A DNA stretch of 38,953 bases from an uncultured Christensenella sp. Its GTDB lineage: Bacteria > Bacillota > Clostridia > Christensenellales > Borkfalkiaceae. The translations under genes and the position numbers were made by a program. The notes under the pieces are model-generated. The model worked only from the letters and a program-made list of their open reading frames with translations. It searched no databases and had not been told where the DNA came from. This document shows positions 22,525 through 30,595 of this stretch, one piece after another; within the stretch, counting starts at the first letter, position 1, and every line of letters begins with the position of its first letter. Location of the stretch: contig CAJUCM010000007.1 in the NCBI GenBank assembly GCA_910585235.1, positions 32,507-71,459 of the forward strand, given 5' to 3'.

Positions 22525-23454
22525 ATGAACGACGGAAATAAAAACACGATACCGACGGGGCGGTTCGCCCCTACGCCGAGCGGCGAAATGCACGCGGGCA
22601 ATCTCCTTTGCGCGCTTCTTGCCTATCTGTCCGTAAAAAGCGCAGGCGGAAAGTTTTTAGTGCGCATCGAAGATCTTGACACCGACCGGTGTCCGCCCAA
22701 CTCCGCAGACAAACTTCTCAATACGCTGGATACTCTCGGACTCGTCGGCGACGAGCCCCCTCTCTTTCAGAGCGGACGCGAACAATTTTACCGTATCAAG
22801 GAACGGGAACTGCGGGACAAGGCGCGTGTCTATCCCTGCTTCTGCACGCGGGCGCAACTTCATGCCGCGGAGGCGCCCCGCATCCGCGACGGAGAAACGA
22901 TCTATCCGGGAACCTGCCGTAATCTGACGGAAAGGCAAATCGAAGAGAAAAGCGCAATGCGCCGCCCCTGTTTCCGCATAGAAGTTCCCGATATAAAAAT
23001 CGGATTTACCGATACGATCGCAGGCAGATTTGAACAAAACCTCAAAGAAGATTGCGGGGATTTTATTCTTCGCCGCAGCGACGGCGTACATGCCTATCAA
23101 TTCGCCGTAGCCGCGGACGACGGAGAAAGCGGAGTTACGGAAGTCGTGCGCGGAAACGATCTTCTGCCGAGCACCCCGCGGCAGATCTGGCTGATGAGTT
23201 TGCTTGGATACCGCCCTCCCCGCTATTATCATATTCCGCTCGTATGCGATCATACGGGTCGCAAACTGAGCAAGAGCGACGGCGACAGCGCCGCGCGGAT
23301 CGTTTCAGCTTATCCGAAAGAACGAATCCTCGGCTCTCTCGCCTATTCCGCAGGCATTATCGATCGCAACCGCCCCGCAACGCTTGAAGAACTTGTTGCA
23401 ATCTTTTCATGGGATAAAGTCCGAAAGGATCAAATATTTCTCGATCGGATTTAA
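22525..23454 (+). CDS. gluQ: Glutamyl-Q tRNA(Asp) synthetase
   Basis: A 309-residue truncated paralogue of glutamyl-tRNA synthetase without an anticodon-binding domain; such proteins attach glutamate to queuosine in the anticodon of tRNA-Asp. The HIGH-type motif is FAPTPSGEMHAGNL near residue 17, the KMSKS-type motif is GRKLSKSDGD near residue 250, and the zinc site CFC...YPGTC lies near residues 109-130. The segment DFILRRSDGVHAYQFAVAADD is typical of the family. No Shine-Dalgarno; probably leaderless given the promoter. Divergent from the six-gene operon. Discrimination from a short GltX is based on length, the zinc motif and the missing C-terminal domain. Confidence 0.92.
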   Translation: MNDGNKNTIPTGRFAPTPSGEMHAGNLLCALLAYLSVKSAGGKFLVRIEDLDTDRCPPNSADKLLNTLDTLGLVGDEPPLFQSGREQFYRIKERELRDKARVYPCFCTRAQLHAAEAPRIRDGETIYPGTCRNLTERQIEEKSAMRRPCFRIEVPDIKIGFTDTIAGRFEQNLKEDCGDFILRRSDGVHAYQFAVAADDGESGVTEVVRGNDLLPSTPRQIWLMSLLGYRPPRYYHIPLVCDHTGRKLSKSDGDSAARIVSAYPKERILGSLAYSAGIIDRNRPATLEELVAIFSWDKVRKDQIFLDRI

Positions 23455-23480
23455 TTGAAAAATCCCGATTACTTAACCAC

Positions 23481-23509
23481 TTGACAAAATCGGAATTTTA
23501 ACTTATAAT
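23481..23509 (+). promoter_or_regulatory. Promoter of the zinc-ribbon membrane protein, TTGACA-17-TATAAT
   Basis: TTGACA 23481-23486 and TATAAT 23504-23509, both consensus; leader about 22 nt. Confidence 0.9.
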
Positions 23510-23537
23510 ATATATGTATCGATAAAGGATTAAACTT

Positions 23538-24017
23538 ATGGATCAAAAACACAAAAAAAACAAGCGCACGCTGCAAATTTTAGGTTGCGTATTTACCGTA
23601 TTGGGGCTCGCCCTGATGATTGCCGGATTCGTTGATTTTTTCGTGTCTGTCAACAATTCGGATATGCCGGGTTTATTCTTTTTGCTTTTCCTCGGCTTTC
23701 CTCTGGTGTTTGTAGGAATTTGCTGTCTGACGCTCGGCTTCCGGAAAGAAATGGCGCGGTATGTAAAAAACGAAGCCGTTCCCGTCATCAACGAAGCGAG
23801 CAGCGAATTGAAACCGGCAATCAGCAACATCGGGCAAGCGCTGAAAGAAGGTTTGACGGACGATCCCGTCGTATGTCAGGCGTGCGGCGAACACAACGAT
23901 AAAGACGGAAAATTCTGTAAAAATTGCGGTAAACCGCTGACAAAAATTTGCCCCGATTGCAACACCAATAACGATCAGGATAGCAAGTTCTGCAAAAACT
24001 GCGGAAAACTGCTATAA
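23538..24017 (+). CDS. Two-TM protein with C-terminal double zinc ribbon
   Basis: 159 residues. A basic N-terminus (KHKKNKRTL) is followed by two membrane helices, about 13-36 and 44-68, so both ends should be cytoplasmic. A helical linker (PVINEASSELKPAISNIGQA) leads to two zinc ribbons: CQACG...CKNCG and CPDCN...CKNCG (about 112-157), of the same style as those of the SPFH protein at 21295-22329. Function not known. The ATG follows AAAGGATTAAACTT. Monocistronic with a strong promoter and terminator. It might work with the neighbouring membrane system, but the only evidence is proximity and the shared ribbon type. Confidence 0.88.
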   Translation: MDQKHKKNKRTLQILGCVFTVLGLALMIAGFVDFFVSVNNSDMPGLFFLLFLGFPLVFVGICCLTLGFRKEMARYVKNEAVPVINEASSELKPAISNIGQALKEGLTDDPVVCQACGEHNDKDGKFCKNCGKPLTKICPDCNTNNDQDSKFCKNCGKLL

Positions 24018-24033
24018 CACAAATGAAATCGAA

Positions 24034-24064
24034 AAGGCATTGACTTTACGTCAATGCCTTTTTT
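24034..24064 (+). terminator. Terminator of the zinc-ribbon membrane protein
   Basis: AAGGCATTGAC-TTTAC-GTCAATGCCTT followed by TTTT. Confidence 0.92.
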
Positions 24065-24101
24065 GGCAAATCATTTCATGGCAGAACAGTTGCTACCCGA
24101 A

Positions 24102-24350
24102 TCAGCCCTCGTAGCGGTCGAGATTGGCGCGTATTGCTTCAATAAGGCGTTTTTCGGAAGCAATTTTCGTATCTCTCGCAACCTTCGTACAAACGGAAGT
24201 GCTGTAAAGTTTTGAAAGATCGTCCACAAGGTTTTTAAGGTGAGTGGTATCCAGAATGTTCACCGATCCGCAAATCTCCTCTGCATTGCAGGTCGCCGTT
24301 GCAGGCGTCGTAGCCATAGTCGTAGTAGGTACCGTTGTGTTTTTTTCCAT
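24102..24350 (-). CDS. Small unknown protein with Thr-rich N-terminus
   Basis: 82 residues from the ATG at 24350, chosen because AGGAGAT lies upstream at good spacing; the longer in-frame start 32 codons earlier has none. The N-terminus is low-complexity (NTTVPTTTMATTPATAT), followed by a helical region (THLKNLVDDLSKLYSTSVCT, then EKRLIEAIRANLDRYE). Cysteines at about 21, 27 and 54. No family recognised, no membrane segment. AT-rich sequence upstream has -10-like boxes but no convincing pair. Convergent with the zinc-ribbon gene. Confidence 0.7.
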   Translation of the reverse strand: MEKNTTVPTTTMATTPATATCNAEEICGSVNILDTTHLKNLVDDLSKLYSTSVCTKVARDTKIASEKRLIEAIRANLDRYEG

Positions 24351-24463
24351 AAAAATATCTCCTATATAATATATTTTTATCGCGATACAATTACTATATC
24401 CTATGTGCGAAACATCAAAAAAATGAATCGATTTTCCGAAAAACAAACCGTTTTCTTAGTAAT

Positions 24464-24501
24464 AAAAATACGGACACACATTAAAGCGTGTCCGTATTTT
24501 T
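24464..24501 (-). terminator. tRNA-Ser terminator
   Basis: On the minus strand AAAAATACGGACAC pairs perfectly with GTGTCCGTATTTTT (14 bp, 10-nt loop), the 3' arm ending in T, 6 nt after the tRNA CCA end. Confidence 0.88.
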
Positions 24502-24506
24502 ATTTT

Positions 24507-24594
24507 TGGCGGAAGGAGAGGGATTTGAACCCCCGGATAGTTGCCCATCAACGGTTTTCAAGACCGCCGCATTAAACCGCTCTGCCATCCTTCC
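24507..24594 (-). tRNA. tRNA-Ser (UGA anticodon)
   Basis: 88 nt including encoded CCA. The acceptor stem GGAAGGA / TCCTTCC is followed by discriminator G and CCA. The anticodon stem GCGGT / ACCGT holds the loop CTTGAAA, anticodon TGA. The long variable arm (about GATGGGCAACTATC) is characteristic of serine tRNAs. T arm GGGGG-TTCAAAT-CCCTC. Confidence 0.95.
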
Positions 24595-24773
24595 ATTATT
24601 CATTTGTTACCGGAAAACCGTTACACGGTTTGACGCGATCGGCACTTCGCGCAACAATCGCTATTCCGTCGCTGCGCTCCTTACAAAACCTCCACATCCA
24701 ATCGACTGCCGCTCTTCCTCAAATGCGCTGTTTATCGACAAAATTTGACAAACTTCGCAACAAAGACGAGAAC

Positions 24774-24802
24774 ATTATACGACATACAAAAATTTCCGTC
24801 AA
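24774..24802 (-). promoter_or_regulatory. tRNA-Ser promoter, TTGACG-17-TATAAT
   Basis: TTGACG (24802-24797) and TATAAT (24779-24774) on the minus strand, directly after the minE stop. The tRNA is about 175 nt downstream, so the precursor has a long 5' leader; I see no credible ORF in 24595-24767. A GC-rich segment near 24635-24690 (GGAGCGCAGCGACGG) may be repeat-derived. Confidence 0.8.
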
Positions 24803-24809
24803 GCCGTTG

Positions 24810-25040
24810 TCAGTGCAATACGGAAAAATTTTTGACACGGACGGCACGAAAAGAAAAATTTACCTCATAATTACCCTTTACGCGCTTTACTTCAAGTTTT
24901 GCATCCCCGTCAAGGTCAAAATATTCGCAGGCGACATGAACGAGATCGGCAAGCGCCGCTTTTTTCGACGCTTCGTTCATCTCCTCTTTATCCCTGTCCA
25001 GCATCTGTTCCAGACGGAATTTGGAATTTTTCTCTCTCAT
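24810..25040 (-). CDS. minE: Probable cell division topological specificity factor MinE
   Basis: 76 residues. It follows minD by 3 nt, with the GGAGG of its ribosome site inside the last minD codons. The MinE pattern is visible though diverged: an N-terminal FRLEQMLDRDKEEM in place of the usual RLxxVLxHDR anti-MinCD helix, then ALADLVHVACEYFDLDG and the strands AKLEVKRVKGNYEVNFSFR matching the topological-specificity domain. MinE stimulates MinD ATPase at the membrane and drives pole-to-pole Min dynamics. The assignment relies on position as much as on sequence. No terminator follows, so transcripts may run into tRNA-Ser. Confidence 0.75.
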   Translation of the reverse strand: MREKNSKFRLEQMLDRDKEEMNEASKKAALADLVHVACEYFDLDGDAKLEVKRVKGNYEVNFSFRAVRVKNFSVLH

Positions 25041-25043
25041 GTA

Positions 25044-25769
25044 TTACCTCCGAAACCTCTTTTTTGCTACTTCTTCCCTCTTGCCCTCTATGACAAATTC
25101 TGCAAGCGAGCGAAACGCTCTGGAACGTTTGAAAATATTGTCGAGATACAGTTTATCCTCCTCTAATACGACGGCGGAAAGCGGAACGCGGATAATTTCG
25201 GAAATCTCTTCGGGCGATAGGATCTCTCCGCGTCGCGCCATATCCTTTCTGACGAGATTGACGACGAGCCCCACAGAGTTCAGACGATAACATTTGAGCA
25301 TTCCCGCGACCCTGTCCGCATCGCGCATGGCGGAGATGTGCGGCGTCGTAACAAGCAGGCTCTCCTCCGCGCAGGAGACGGCGCGGTGAAACCCCTCGTC
25401 GATCCCCGCTGGCGAATCGATCAGAATAAAATCAAACTGCGGAGACAGCGTATCCAGAACGAGCCTGACCGCCTGCGGGGAGACGTAGCGATCGGGAACG
25501 CGGTTGCTCGACACGGAAAAAAGCGTGGGATATTCGGGGTGGCGGCTCAGCACCTGACGCGCGCGGCACCTGCCCTCGACCGCGTCGCTCACGTCGTACA
25601 CGGCGCGATTTTCGACGCCGAGCACGACGTCCACATTATTCAGTCCGAAGTCGAGATCGGCAACGATGACTCGGTATCCGAGACGGGCAAGCTGAACCCC
25701 CAAATTACAACAGACGGTCGTTTTTCCGACTCCCCCTTTTCCCGACGTAATTACGATTTTCCTTGCCAT
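25044..25769 (-). CDS. minD: Septum site-determining ATPase MinD
   Basis: 241 residues from the ATG at 25769, chosen because it begins MARKIVITSGKGGVGKTT, the normal MinD start with the deviant Walker A motif; AAGGA lies about 10 nt upstream. Other motifs: ADLDFGLNNVDVVLG (switch I region, usually DxDxGLRNLD), ILIDSPAGID (Walker B region) and VNLV. The C-terminus, about 25 residues shorter than E. coli MinD, ends in a basic stretch (EVAKKRFRR) in place of the membrane-targeting helix. MinD with MinC blocks septation away from midcell. minC is not adjacent, which differs from the common minCDE order. Confidence 0.93.
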   Translation of the reverse strand: MARKIVITSGKGGVGKTTVCCNLGVQLARLGYRVIVADLDFGLNNVDVVLGVENRAVYDVSDAVEGRCRARQVLSRHPEYPTLFSVSSNRVPDRYVSPQAVRLVLDTLSPQFDFILIDSPAGIDEGFHRAVSCAEESLLVTTPHISAMRDADRVAGMLKCYRLNSVGLVVNLVRKDMARRGEILSPEEISEIIRVPLSAVVLEEDKLYLDNIFKRSRAFRSLAEFVIEGKREEVAKKRFRR

Positions 25770-25800
25770 GACCCACGTTCCTTTTGCGGCTTTTTTGAAA

Positions 25801-25809
25801 ATTATACCA
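25801..25809 (-). promoter_or_regulatory. minDE promoter, extended -10 TGGTATAAT
   Basis: TATAAT (25806-25801) on the minus strand is preceded by TGG, an extended -10; no clear -35 at 17 bp. Leader about 25 nt. Confidence 0.65.
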
Positions 25810-25887
25810 TACCGCAATCGGATATTTTTGAGGAAGAATGACGGGATAAGGGGAAAAAGGTCGCACAATATTTTTGCTTTTTTCAAT

Positions 25888-25918
25888 AAAAAAATCGGAG
25901 ATCTACTCCGATTTTTTT
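25888..25918 (-). terminator. Terminator of the marR-ABC unit
   Basis: AAAAAAATCGGAG-TAGAT-CTCCGATTTTTTT, a 13-bp stem whose A/T flanks allow action in either direction. The stop codon of the 27-residue ORF lies in its loop. Confidence 0.85.
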
Positions 25919-25986
25919 AATAGCGATTGAACGTAGCGTTCGTACTCTTCGTCGGTAAGTTTTTTCAGTTTTTCTTTTTTTGCCAT
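25903..25986 (-). CDS. 27-residue basic small ORF downstream of the ABC transporter
   Basis: The ATG at 25986 is preceded by AGAGAGG at 8 nt. The product is MAKKEKLKKLTDEEYERYVQ followed by SLLKKSE, then TAG, 27 residues. It looks like one charged amphipathic helix. It follows the ABC transporter stop by 51 bp and its last codons fall in the terminator stem, so it would be cotranslated from the end of the marR-ABC message. The ribosome site and the codons argue that it is real, but an ORF this short could occur by chance. Confidence 0.5.
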   Translation of the reverse strand: MAKKEKLKKLTDEEYERYVQSLLKKSE

Positions 25987-26037
25987 ATATGAGCCTCTCT
26001 TTTGTCTTTTGCTCAGTATCGGCAATTTTCGGATTTT

Positions 26038-28839
26038 TTATTCCGTACGGAGCGCGATCACGGGATCTTTTTTCGCCGCGGCGGAAGCGGGGATCAAGCC
26101 CGAAATGAGCGTGAGTCCGACGCTGATACATATCATGACGAGCGCCGCGACGGGATTCAGAGACGCCAGCCCCGTAATCCCCGTCAGCGGGTTCAGAATG
26201 GCGTTGACGACGAACGACAGCAGATAGCTGACGACGACGCCGAATACGCCCGCCGTAAGACCGATCATAAACGTTTCCGAATTGAACAGATTGCGTATAT
26301 CCTGTTTGCTCGCGCCGAGCGATCGCAACACGCCGATTTCCTTGACGCGCTCCACCACCGAAACGTAGGTGATGATTCCGATCATGACCGACGAAACGAC
26401 GAGCGAGATCGCGGTAAATGCCACGAGCACATAGGTGATCGCGTTCAGCATGGTCTGCACCATGCTCATTAAAACGCCTACGGTATCGGAATAAGTGATC
26501 TTGTCGCTCTCGCCGAGTACGAGATCGTCATAGCCTTCAAGTTTATACGTTGCTCCGCTTTCGCACATATTATTCCACTCGTCAAGATAGGCGAGCATTT
26601 CTTCCTTTCCGTCGAAATCACGCGCAAAAATGGAAATCGAAGTATAACTGTCGTCTCCGCCGAGGTAGCGGACAACGCTCTCGATCTCCCCCGACACGCG
26701 CAGATTCGCAAGGGGCGTTCCGCTTACGGAAGGAAGGAATTGCGAAATCGCATAATAGTAAGAATCGAATTGTGCCGCATTGCAGGGCGAACGGAAAATA
26801 TCCATTTCGAGATCCTGCATATAACTTCCCAGTATGGGATCGTCTTTGATATTGGAGCTGTTCTTGATCCAATCTACGATCTTAGAATCCAGATTTCCCT
26901 GAACGTACTGATCTACCGCCGCCTCGGTAATATTCAAACCGTTTTTCAGACAACCGTAATTCAGCCCTTCTTTTAAGGAGAGAATCGCCGTAATCTTCAT
27001 ATTGATTCCGTCTTTCTCGGAAAGCTCGCCCCATTCGTCGTTATCCGGTTCCGAACTGAATTTCTCTTTATATTCAAACGGATACTGCTCGTTCGGCGTT
27101 TCGTTTTTAAGGTAAACCGTATCGTTATAGAGCAATTTATATTCTTTGCCTAAAATCTTGTCGTATTCGATAAAGAGCGGCTGTTTTTCCTCTTCGGTCG
27201 CATCGGGTTTTCCCTTATCGAACAGAGACAAAAAGTCCGCCTCGTTCAAAAGACCGAGTTGGGCGAGCGTCAGATCGGTCGATGCGTGTTCGGGTGAAAT
27301 GACAAGCACGGCTTCATTCGCGTTCTGAGGGAAATGCATCGTCTCCGGATTGAGAATATCGTACTGCGAAAGAACGTAATCCGCATACTTCTGACTTGTA
27401 AAATCGCTCGTTCCCGGCATTTTATGTACGATATTGCCGAAGAAATCCGCAAAGCCCGTCAACGAGGCATATTCCTTTTTATAGGTTCTTAAATCCTTGA
27501 TATACTCCGTTTTCAATTCCGAAAGAGATATGTTTTTGATTGAAAGCGGTACTTCCTCGTTCAGACCCGTATTCTCGTTGGTAACGTTAAATCCGCCCGT
27601 TGCAACGGTCATATAGAGATTGTTCACAAGCCCCGCGCCGTAGCCGTACTGGATTTCCGCATACCAATCCGGATTCATTTTCTGAACGTAATCGACGTAC
27701 TGCGGAGATACGTTATTCTGGATCGCCATATCGTTTGCAAGCCCCGTCAGAAACGAATCGACGTAAACACGATCCCCGATTTGCTCCAAATCGGGCATAT
27801 CCTTCGGCGAAGTGAACGAGGTCATGACGGAAGCCATGTCGAACGCGCTCTCCGTGATCTGCACGGGATAGTAAGAGAGCATATCCTCTTCCGTCTTTTT
27901 GATATAGTGGTTAAAACCGTTGGAGAGCGCAAGAACCAAACACACGCTGATAATGCCGATGCTTCCGCCGATCGAAGTTAAGATCGTACGCCCTTTCTTC
28001 GTCAAAAGGTTTCTGAACGAGAGCGCGAGCGCCGCAAGCGCTCCCATCTTCGCGCGCGGTTTCTTTTGCTTTTTGGCGCGCTTTTTGGGTGCGTCCGCTT
28101 CCGCCTCTTCGGGCGCTTCCTCCGCCGTCTTTTTCAGCCGTTCCGTTTCCTCCTCTTCTTCCGCATAGGGATTGGAATCCGACTCGACCTCGCCGTCTTT
28201 CAGGCGCACGATACGGGAGGCGTACTGCTCGGCAAGTTCGGGGTTGTGCGTCACCATAATGACGAGCCTTTCGCCCGCGATCTCGCGGATGAGTTCCATG
28301 ACCTCGACGCTCGTCTTGGAATCGAGCGCGCCCGTCGGTTCGTCCGCAAGCAAAATGGCGGGATTGTTGACGAGTGCGCGCGCGATCGCAACGCGCTGCA
28401 TCTGTCCGCCCGAAAGCTGGTTGGGGCGCTTGTTCAACTCTTTTCCGAGCCCCACCCGTTCAAGCGCACGCTTCGCCCGCTCGGTACGCTCTTCACGGCT
28501 GACGCCCGCAATATTGAGCGCAAGCTCTACGTTTCCCAAAACCGTCTGATGAGGAATGAGGTTGTACGATTGGAAAATAAATCCGATCCTGTGATTTCTG
28601 TAAACGTCCCAATCCCGATCAGAGAAATCTTTCGTGGATTTCCCCTCGATCACGAGATCGCCCTCGGTGTAGTGATCGAGTCCGCCGATGATATTCAGGA
28701 GGGTCGTTTTACCGCAACCAGACTGCCCAAGAATACCGACGAATTCGTTCTCACGGAAACACAGGCTCACGCCTTTGAGCGCGGGGACCTTTGTATTGGC
28801 TACTTTATAGTCCTTTTTGATATTGACTAACTTTAACAT
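26038..28839 (-). CDS. MacB-type ABC transporter, fused ATPase and FtsX-like permease
   Basis: 933 residues. ATPase about 1-225: Walker A GQSGCGKTT, Q-loop FIFQSYNL, signature LSGGQMQRV, Walker B ILLADEPTGALD and switch VTHNPEL. A charged linker (Glu-rich then Lys-rich, about 226-270) leads to the permease: TM1 near 285-310 (GIISVCLVLALSNGFN), a long extracytoplasmic domain of about 470 residues, then three TM helices (about 795-925) with the FtsX/MacB core VERVKEIGVLRSLGASKQDI, ending KKDPVIALRTE. Such type VII ABC proteins transmit force to the cell surface or export peptides and antibiotics rather than import solutes. The ATG has AAGGAG upstream and lies 9 bp after marR, which suggests that MarR regulates it in response to a drug or host compound. 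Confidence 0.94.
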   Translation of the reverse strand: MLKLVNIKKDYKVANTKVPALKGVSLCFRENEFVGILGQSGCGKTTLLNIIGGLDHYTEGDLVIEGKSTKDFSDRDWDVYRNHRIGFIFQSYNLIPHQTVLGNVELALNIAGVSREERTERAKRALERVGLGKELNKRPNQLSGGQMQRVAIARALVNNPAILLADEPTGALDSKTSVEVMELIREIAGERLVIMVTHNPELAEQYASRIVRLKDGEVESDSNPYAEEEEETERLKKTAEEAPEEAEADAPKKRAKKQKKPRAKMGALAALALSFRNLLTKKGRTILTSIGGSIGIISVCLVLALSNGFNHYIKKTEEDMLSYYPVQITESAFDMASVMTSFTSPKDMPDLEQIGDRVYVDSFLTGLANDMAIQNNVSPQYVDYVQKMNPDWYAEIQYGYGAGLVNNLYMTVATGGFNVTNENTGLNEEVPLSIKNISLSELKTEYIKDLRTYKKEYASLTGFADFFGNIVHKMPGTSDFTSQKYADYVLSQYDILNPETMHFPQNANEAVLVISPEHASTDLTLAQLGLLNEADFLSLFDKGKPDATEEEKQPLFIEYDKILGKEYKLLYNDTVYLKNETPNEQYPFEYKEKFSSEPDNDEWGELSEKDGINMKITAILSLKEGLNYGCLKNGLNITEAAVDQYVQGNLDSKIVDWIKNSSNIKDDPILGSYMQDLEMDIFRSPCNAAQFDSYYYAISQFLPSVSGTPLANLRVSGEIESVVRYLGGDDSYTSISIFARDFDGKEEMLAYLDEWNNMCESGATYKLEGYDDLVLGESDKITYSDTVGVLMSMVQTMLNAITYVLVAFTAISLVVSSVMIGIITYVSVVERVKEIGVLRSLGASKQDIRNLFNSETFMIGLTAGVFGVVVSYLLSFVVNAILNPLTGITGLASLNPVAALVMICISVGLTLISGLIPASAAAKKDPVIALRTE

Positions 28840-28848
28840 AGAGCTCCT

Positions 28849-29319
28849 TTATTTGCGGAAGACACCGTTTTCCTTTTCGCTTTCACTGCGGATTTTATCA
28901 AAGACCGCGGCAAACTCTTCATAGAGTTCGATCAGCTGATCGGTCTTTTTTTTGCCGAATTCCTCGACGACGCGGTTGATGAGTTCGTTCGCCTCGTCGC
29001 ACTGCTTCTGGAACACGGCAAGCGCGGATTCGGAAAGCACTACATAAAAAATCTTGCGATCCGTAGGCGATGCCATACGGTTTACGATCCCGCGCTGTTC
29101 GAGCCTGGTTACGAGCTGTGAAACTGCGGAACGGGTGATGTTCAATCTTCTTGCAATTTCCGAAGAAATAATCTGATTCCCCGCCTCGCGTTCCATGACG
29201 ATCTCGCGGATCAGCCTGAATTCCGTCTGCGTCAGGCTGACGTTCGCCGGCATCATATTCAGTCCCTCCATAAATTTGACGGTCAAAATCAATTTGTTGA
29301 GATATTTGCCGCTTTCCAT
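28849..29319 (-). CDS. MarR-family transcriptional regulator
   Basis: 156 residues from the ATG at 29319 (GGAGG 8 nt upstream). The winged helix-turn-helix is clear: SSEIARRLNITRSAVSQLVT for the helices, RGIVNRMASPTDRKIFYVVL for the wing with its DR motif. Flanking helices for dimerisation are present (N-terminal YLNKLILTVKFMEGLNMM; C-terminal about 110-150). It starts an operon with the ABC transporter and probably controls its own promoter. The ligand is unknown. A weak inverted repeat TTGTTGT/ACAACAA brackets the leader and ribosome site. Confidence 0.93.
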   Translation of the reverse strand: MESGKYLNKLILTVKFMEGLNMMPANVSLTQTEFRLIREIVMEREAGNQIISSEIARRLNITRSAVSQLVTRLEQRGIVNRMASPTDRKIFYVVLSESALAVFQKQCDEANELINRVVEEFGKKKTDQLIELYEEFAAVFDKIRSESEKENGVFRK

Positions 29320-29369
29320 TGTTGTATCCTCCGTAAAACAATTTATTTTGTAAATCAAACAACAATTTT

Positions 29370-29399
29370 ATTATACACCCGCTCGAAAAAAAATGTCAA
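29370..29399 (-). promoter_or_regulatory. marR-ABC promoter, TTGACA-18-TATAAT
   Basis: TTGACA (29399-29394) and TATAAT (29375-29370) on the minus strand. Strong hexamers for a regulated gene fit repression rather than activation. Confidence 0.85.
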
Positions 29400-29451
29400 C
29401 GAAACGGATATAAAATTTGTTAAATTCATTTAATTTTCACTGATTTTTAAC

Positions 29452-29478
29452 AAAAAAAACCGCCCGCTATGCGGGCGG
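29452..29478 (-). terminator. Terminator of the CNNM gene
   Basis: CCGCCCGC-ATA-GCGGGCGG followed by eight T on the minus strand. Confidence 0.93.
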
Positions 29479-29490
29479 ATCGATCCTGTT

Positions 29491-30552
29491 TTATTCTTCC
29501 GTTTCATCGACGGATTCGGGCTCTTCGGGTTCGGGAATAAAGGGATTCAACGGAGAAGTCACGGGCGTTAAATCATATTTATCGTCAATATCGCCCAAAA
29601 GCTCCTCGATAATATCCTCACGGGTAATCAACCCCAGCGCGTTCCCCTCCGCGCCGACGATCATCATGTGTTCCCGTTTGGATTGCATCTGCTTCATGAG
29701 CGCGGAGAGCTTCATGTCCGTTTCGGTAAACGAAACGGGACGCACGATATTATCGAAGTTCCGCCTGCCCGCAAGCATATTTTCATAGAAGTCTGCGCGG
29801 TAGAGAATGCCTATGATGTTCTGTTTCGTACCCTTATAGACGGGCACGCGCGAAAAATTCGTCTCGCGGAAGATCTTATAGACCAAATGCGTGTTGTCTC
29901 TGATTTCAAGCGCGATCACCCTGTCGAGCGGGATCATGACGGAGCCGACGTGCAATTCGTCGTAACGGAGCGTCCGTTCGATGAGATCGTGTTCGGTCTC
30001 GTTCAAAACGCCCTCTTTTTTGACGTCGGAGACAAGCATTTTGAATTCTTCTTCGGTGTAGGACGGCTTCTTCTTATTCAGACGGAACATCCAGAAGATG
30101 AGCTTTTTCCAAAGTCCGAAAATGATATTCAGCGGATAAAAGAGCCAGGTGCAGACCAAAAGCGGATACGCCATGACGCGCGCAAACTTTTCAGGTGCTT
30201 CGCGGGCGAGCGTTTTGGGCGTCACTTCCCCGAAAATTAAAATTGCAACGGTCAACACGACGGTCGAGATCGTAGGACCGAGGCTTGCGCCCACGAGACT
30301 TGTGAAGATGACCGTTGAAATAGAAGCCGCCGCGATATTGACGATATTGTTTCCGATAAGTAGCGTCGTCAGAACTTTATTGAAATCCGAACTTAGAGAG
30401 AGCGCTATGCGCGCCGTCCTCTTTTTTGCGGACATGCGCCGCATTCTTACCGTGGAAAAACTTGTGTATGCCGTTTCCGTCGCGCTGAACACCCCCGACA
30501 GAATGACAAGTACGACAAGCGCAATCAATAAACCGATTGTGCCTATGTCCAT
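29491..30552 (-). CDS. CNNM/HlyC-type membrane protein with CBS pair
   Basis: 353 residues. DUF21 (CNNM) transmembrane domain about 1-175: helices near 6-27, 60-82, 90-110 and 128-150, including the conserved IFGEVTPKTLA. Two CBS motifs follow (about 200-325: VMIPLDRVIALE, SRVPVYKGTKQNIIGIL, then ALGLITREDIIEELLGDI), which in this family bind adenine nucleotides. The tail is acidic (PEEPESVDETEE) and the CorC_HlyC domain usual at the C-terminus is missing. Family members are implicated in Mg2+ or divalent-cation export; older names say hemolysin. AAAGGAGG lies about 14 nt before the ATG, longer spacing than its neighbours. Probably cotranscribed with the small gene upstream. Confidence 0.92.
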   Translation of the reverse strand: MDIGTIGLLIALVVLVILSGVFSATETAYTSFSTVRMRRMSAKKRTARIALSLSSDFNKVLTTLLIGNNIVNIAAASISTVIFTSLVGASLGPTISTVVLTVAILIFGEVTPKTLAREAPEKFARVMAYPLLVCTWLFYPLNIIFGLWKKLIFWMFRLNKKKPSYTEEEFKMLVSDVKKEGVLNETEHDLIERTLRYDELHVGSVMIPLDRVIALEIRDNTHLVYKIFRETNFSRVPVYKGTKQNIIGILYRADFYENMLAGRRNFDNIVRPVSFTETDMKLSALMKQMQSKREHMMIVGAEGNALGLITREDIIEELLGDIDDKYDLTPVTSPLNPFIPEPEEPESVDETEE

Positions 30553-30595
30553 AAAAAAACGAAAAACCCTCCTTTCCGATTTCAGATATTTTTAT

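Noticed and set aside
29320..29340. TTGTTGT/ACAACAA inverted repeat around the marR leader as MarR operator
   Set aside because: Arms are short and far apart (over 30 nt) in AT-rich sequence; mentioned with the gene but not listed as a site.
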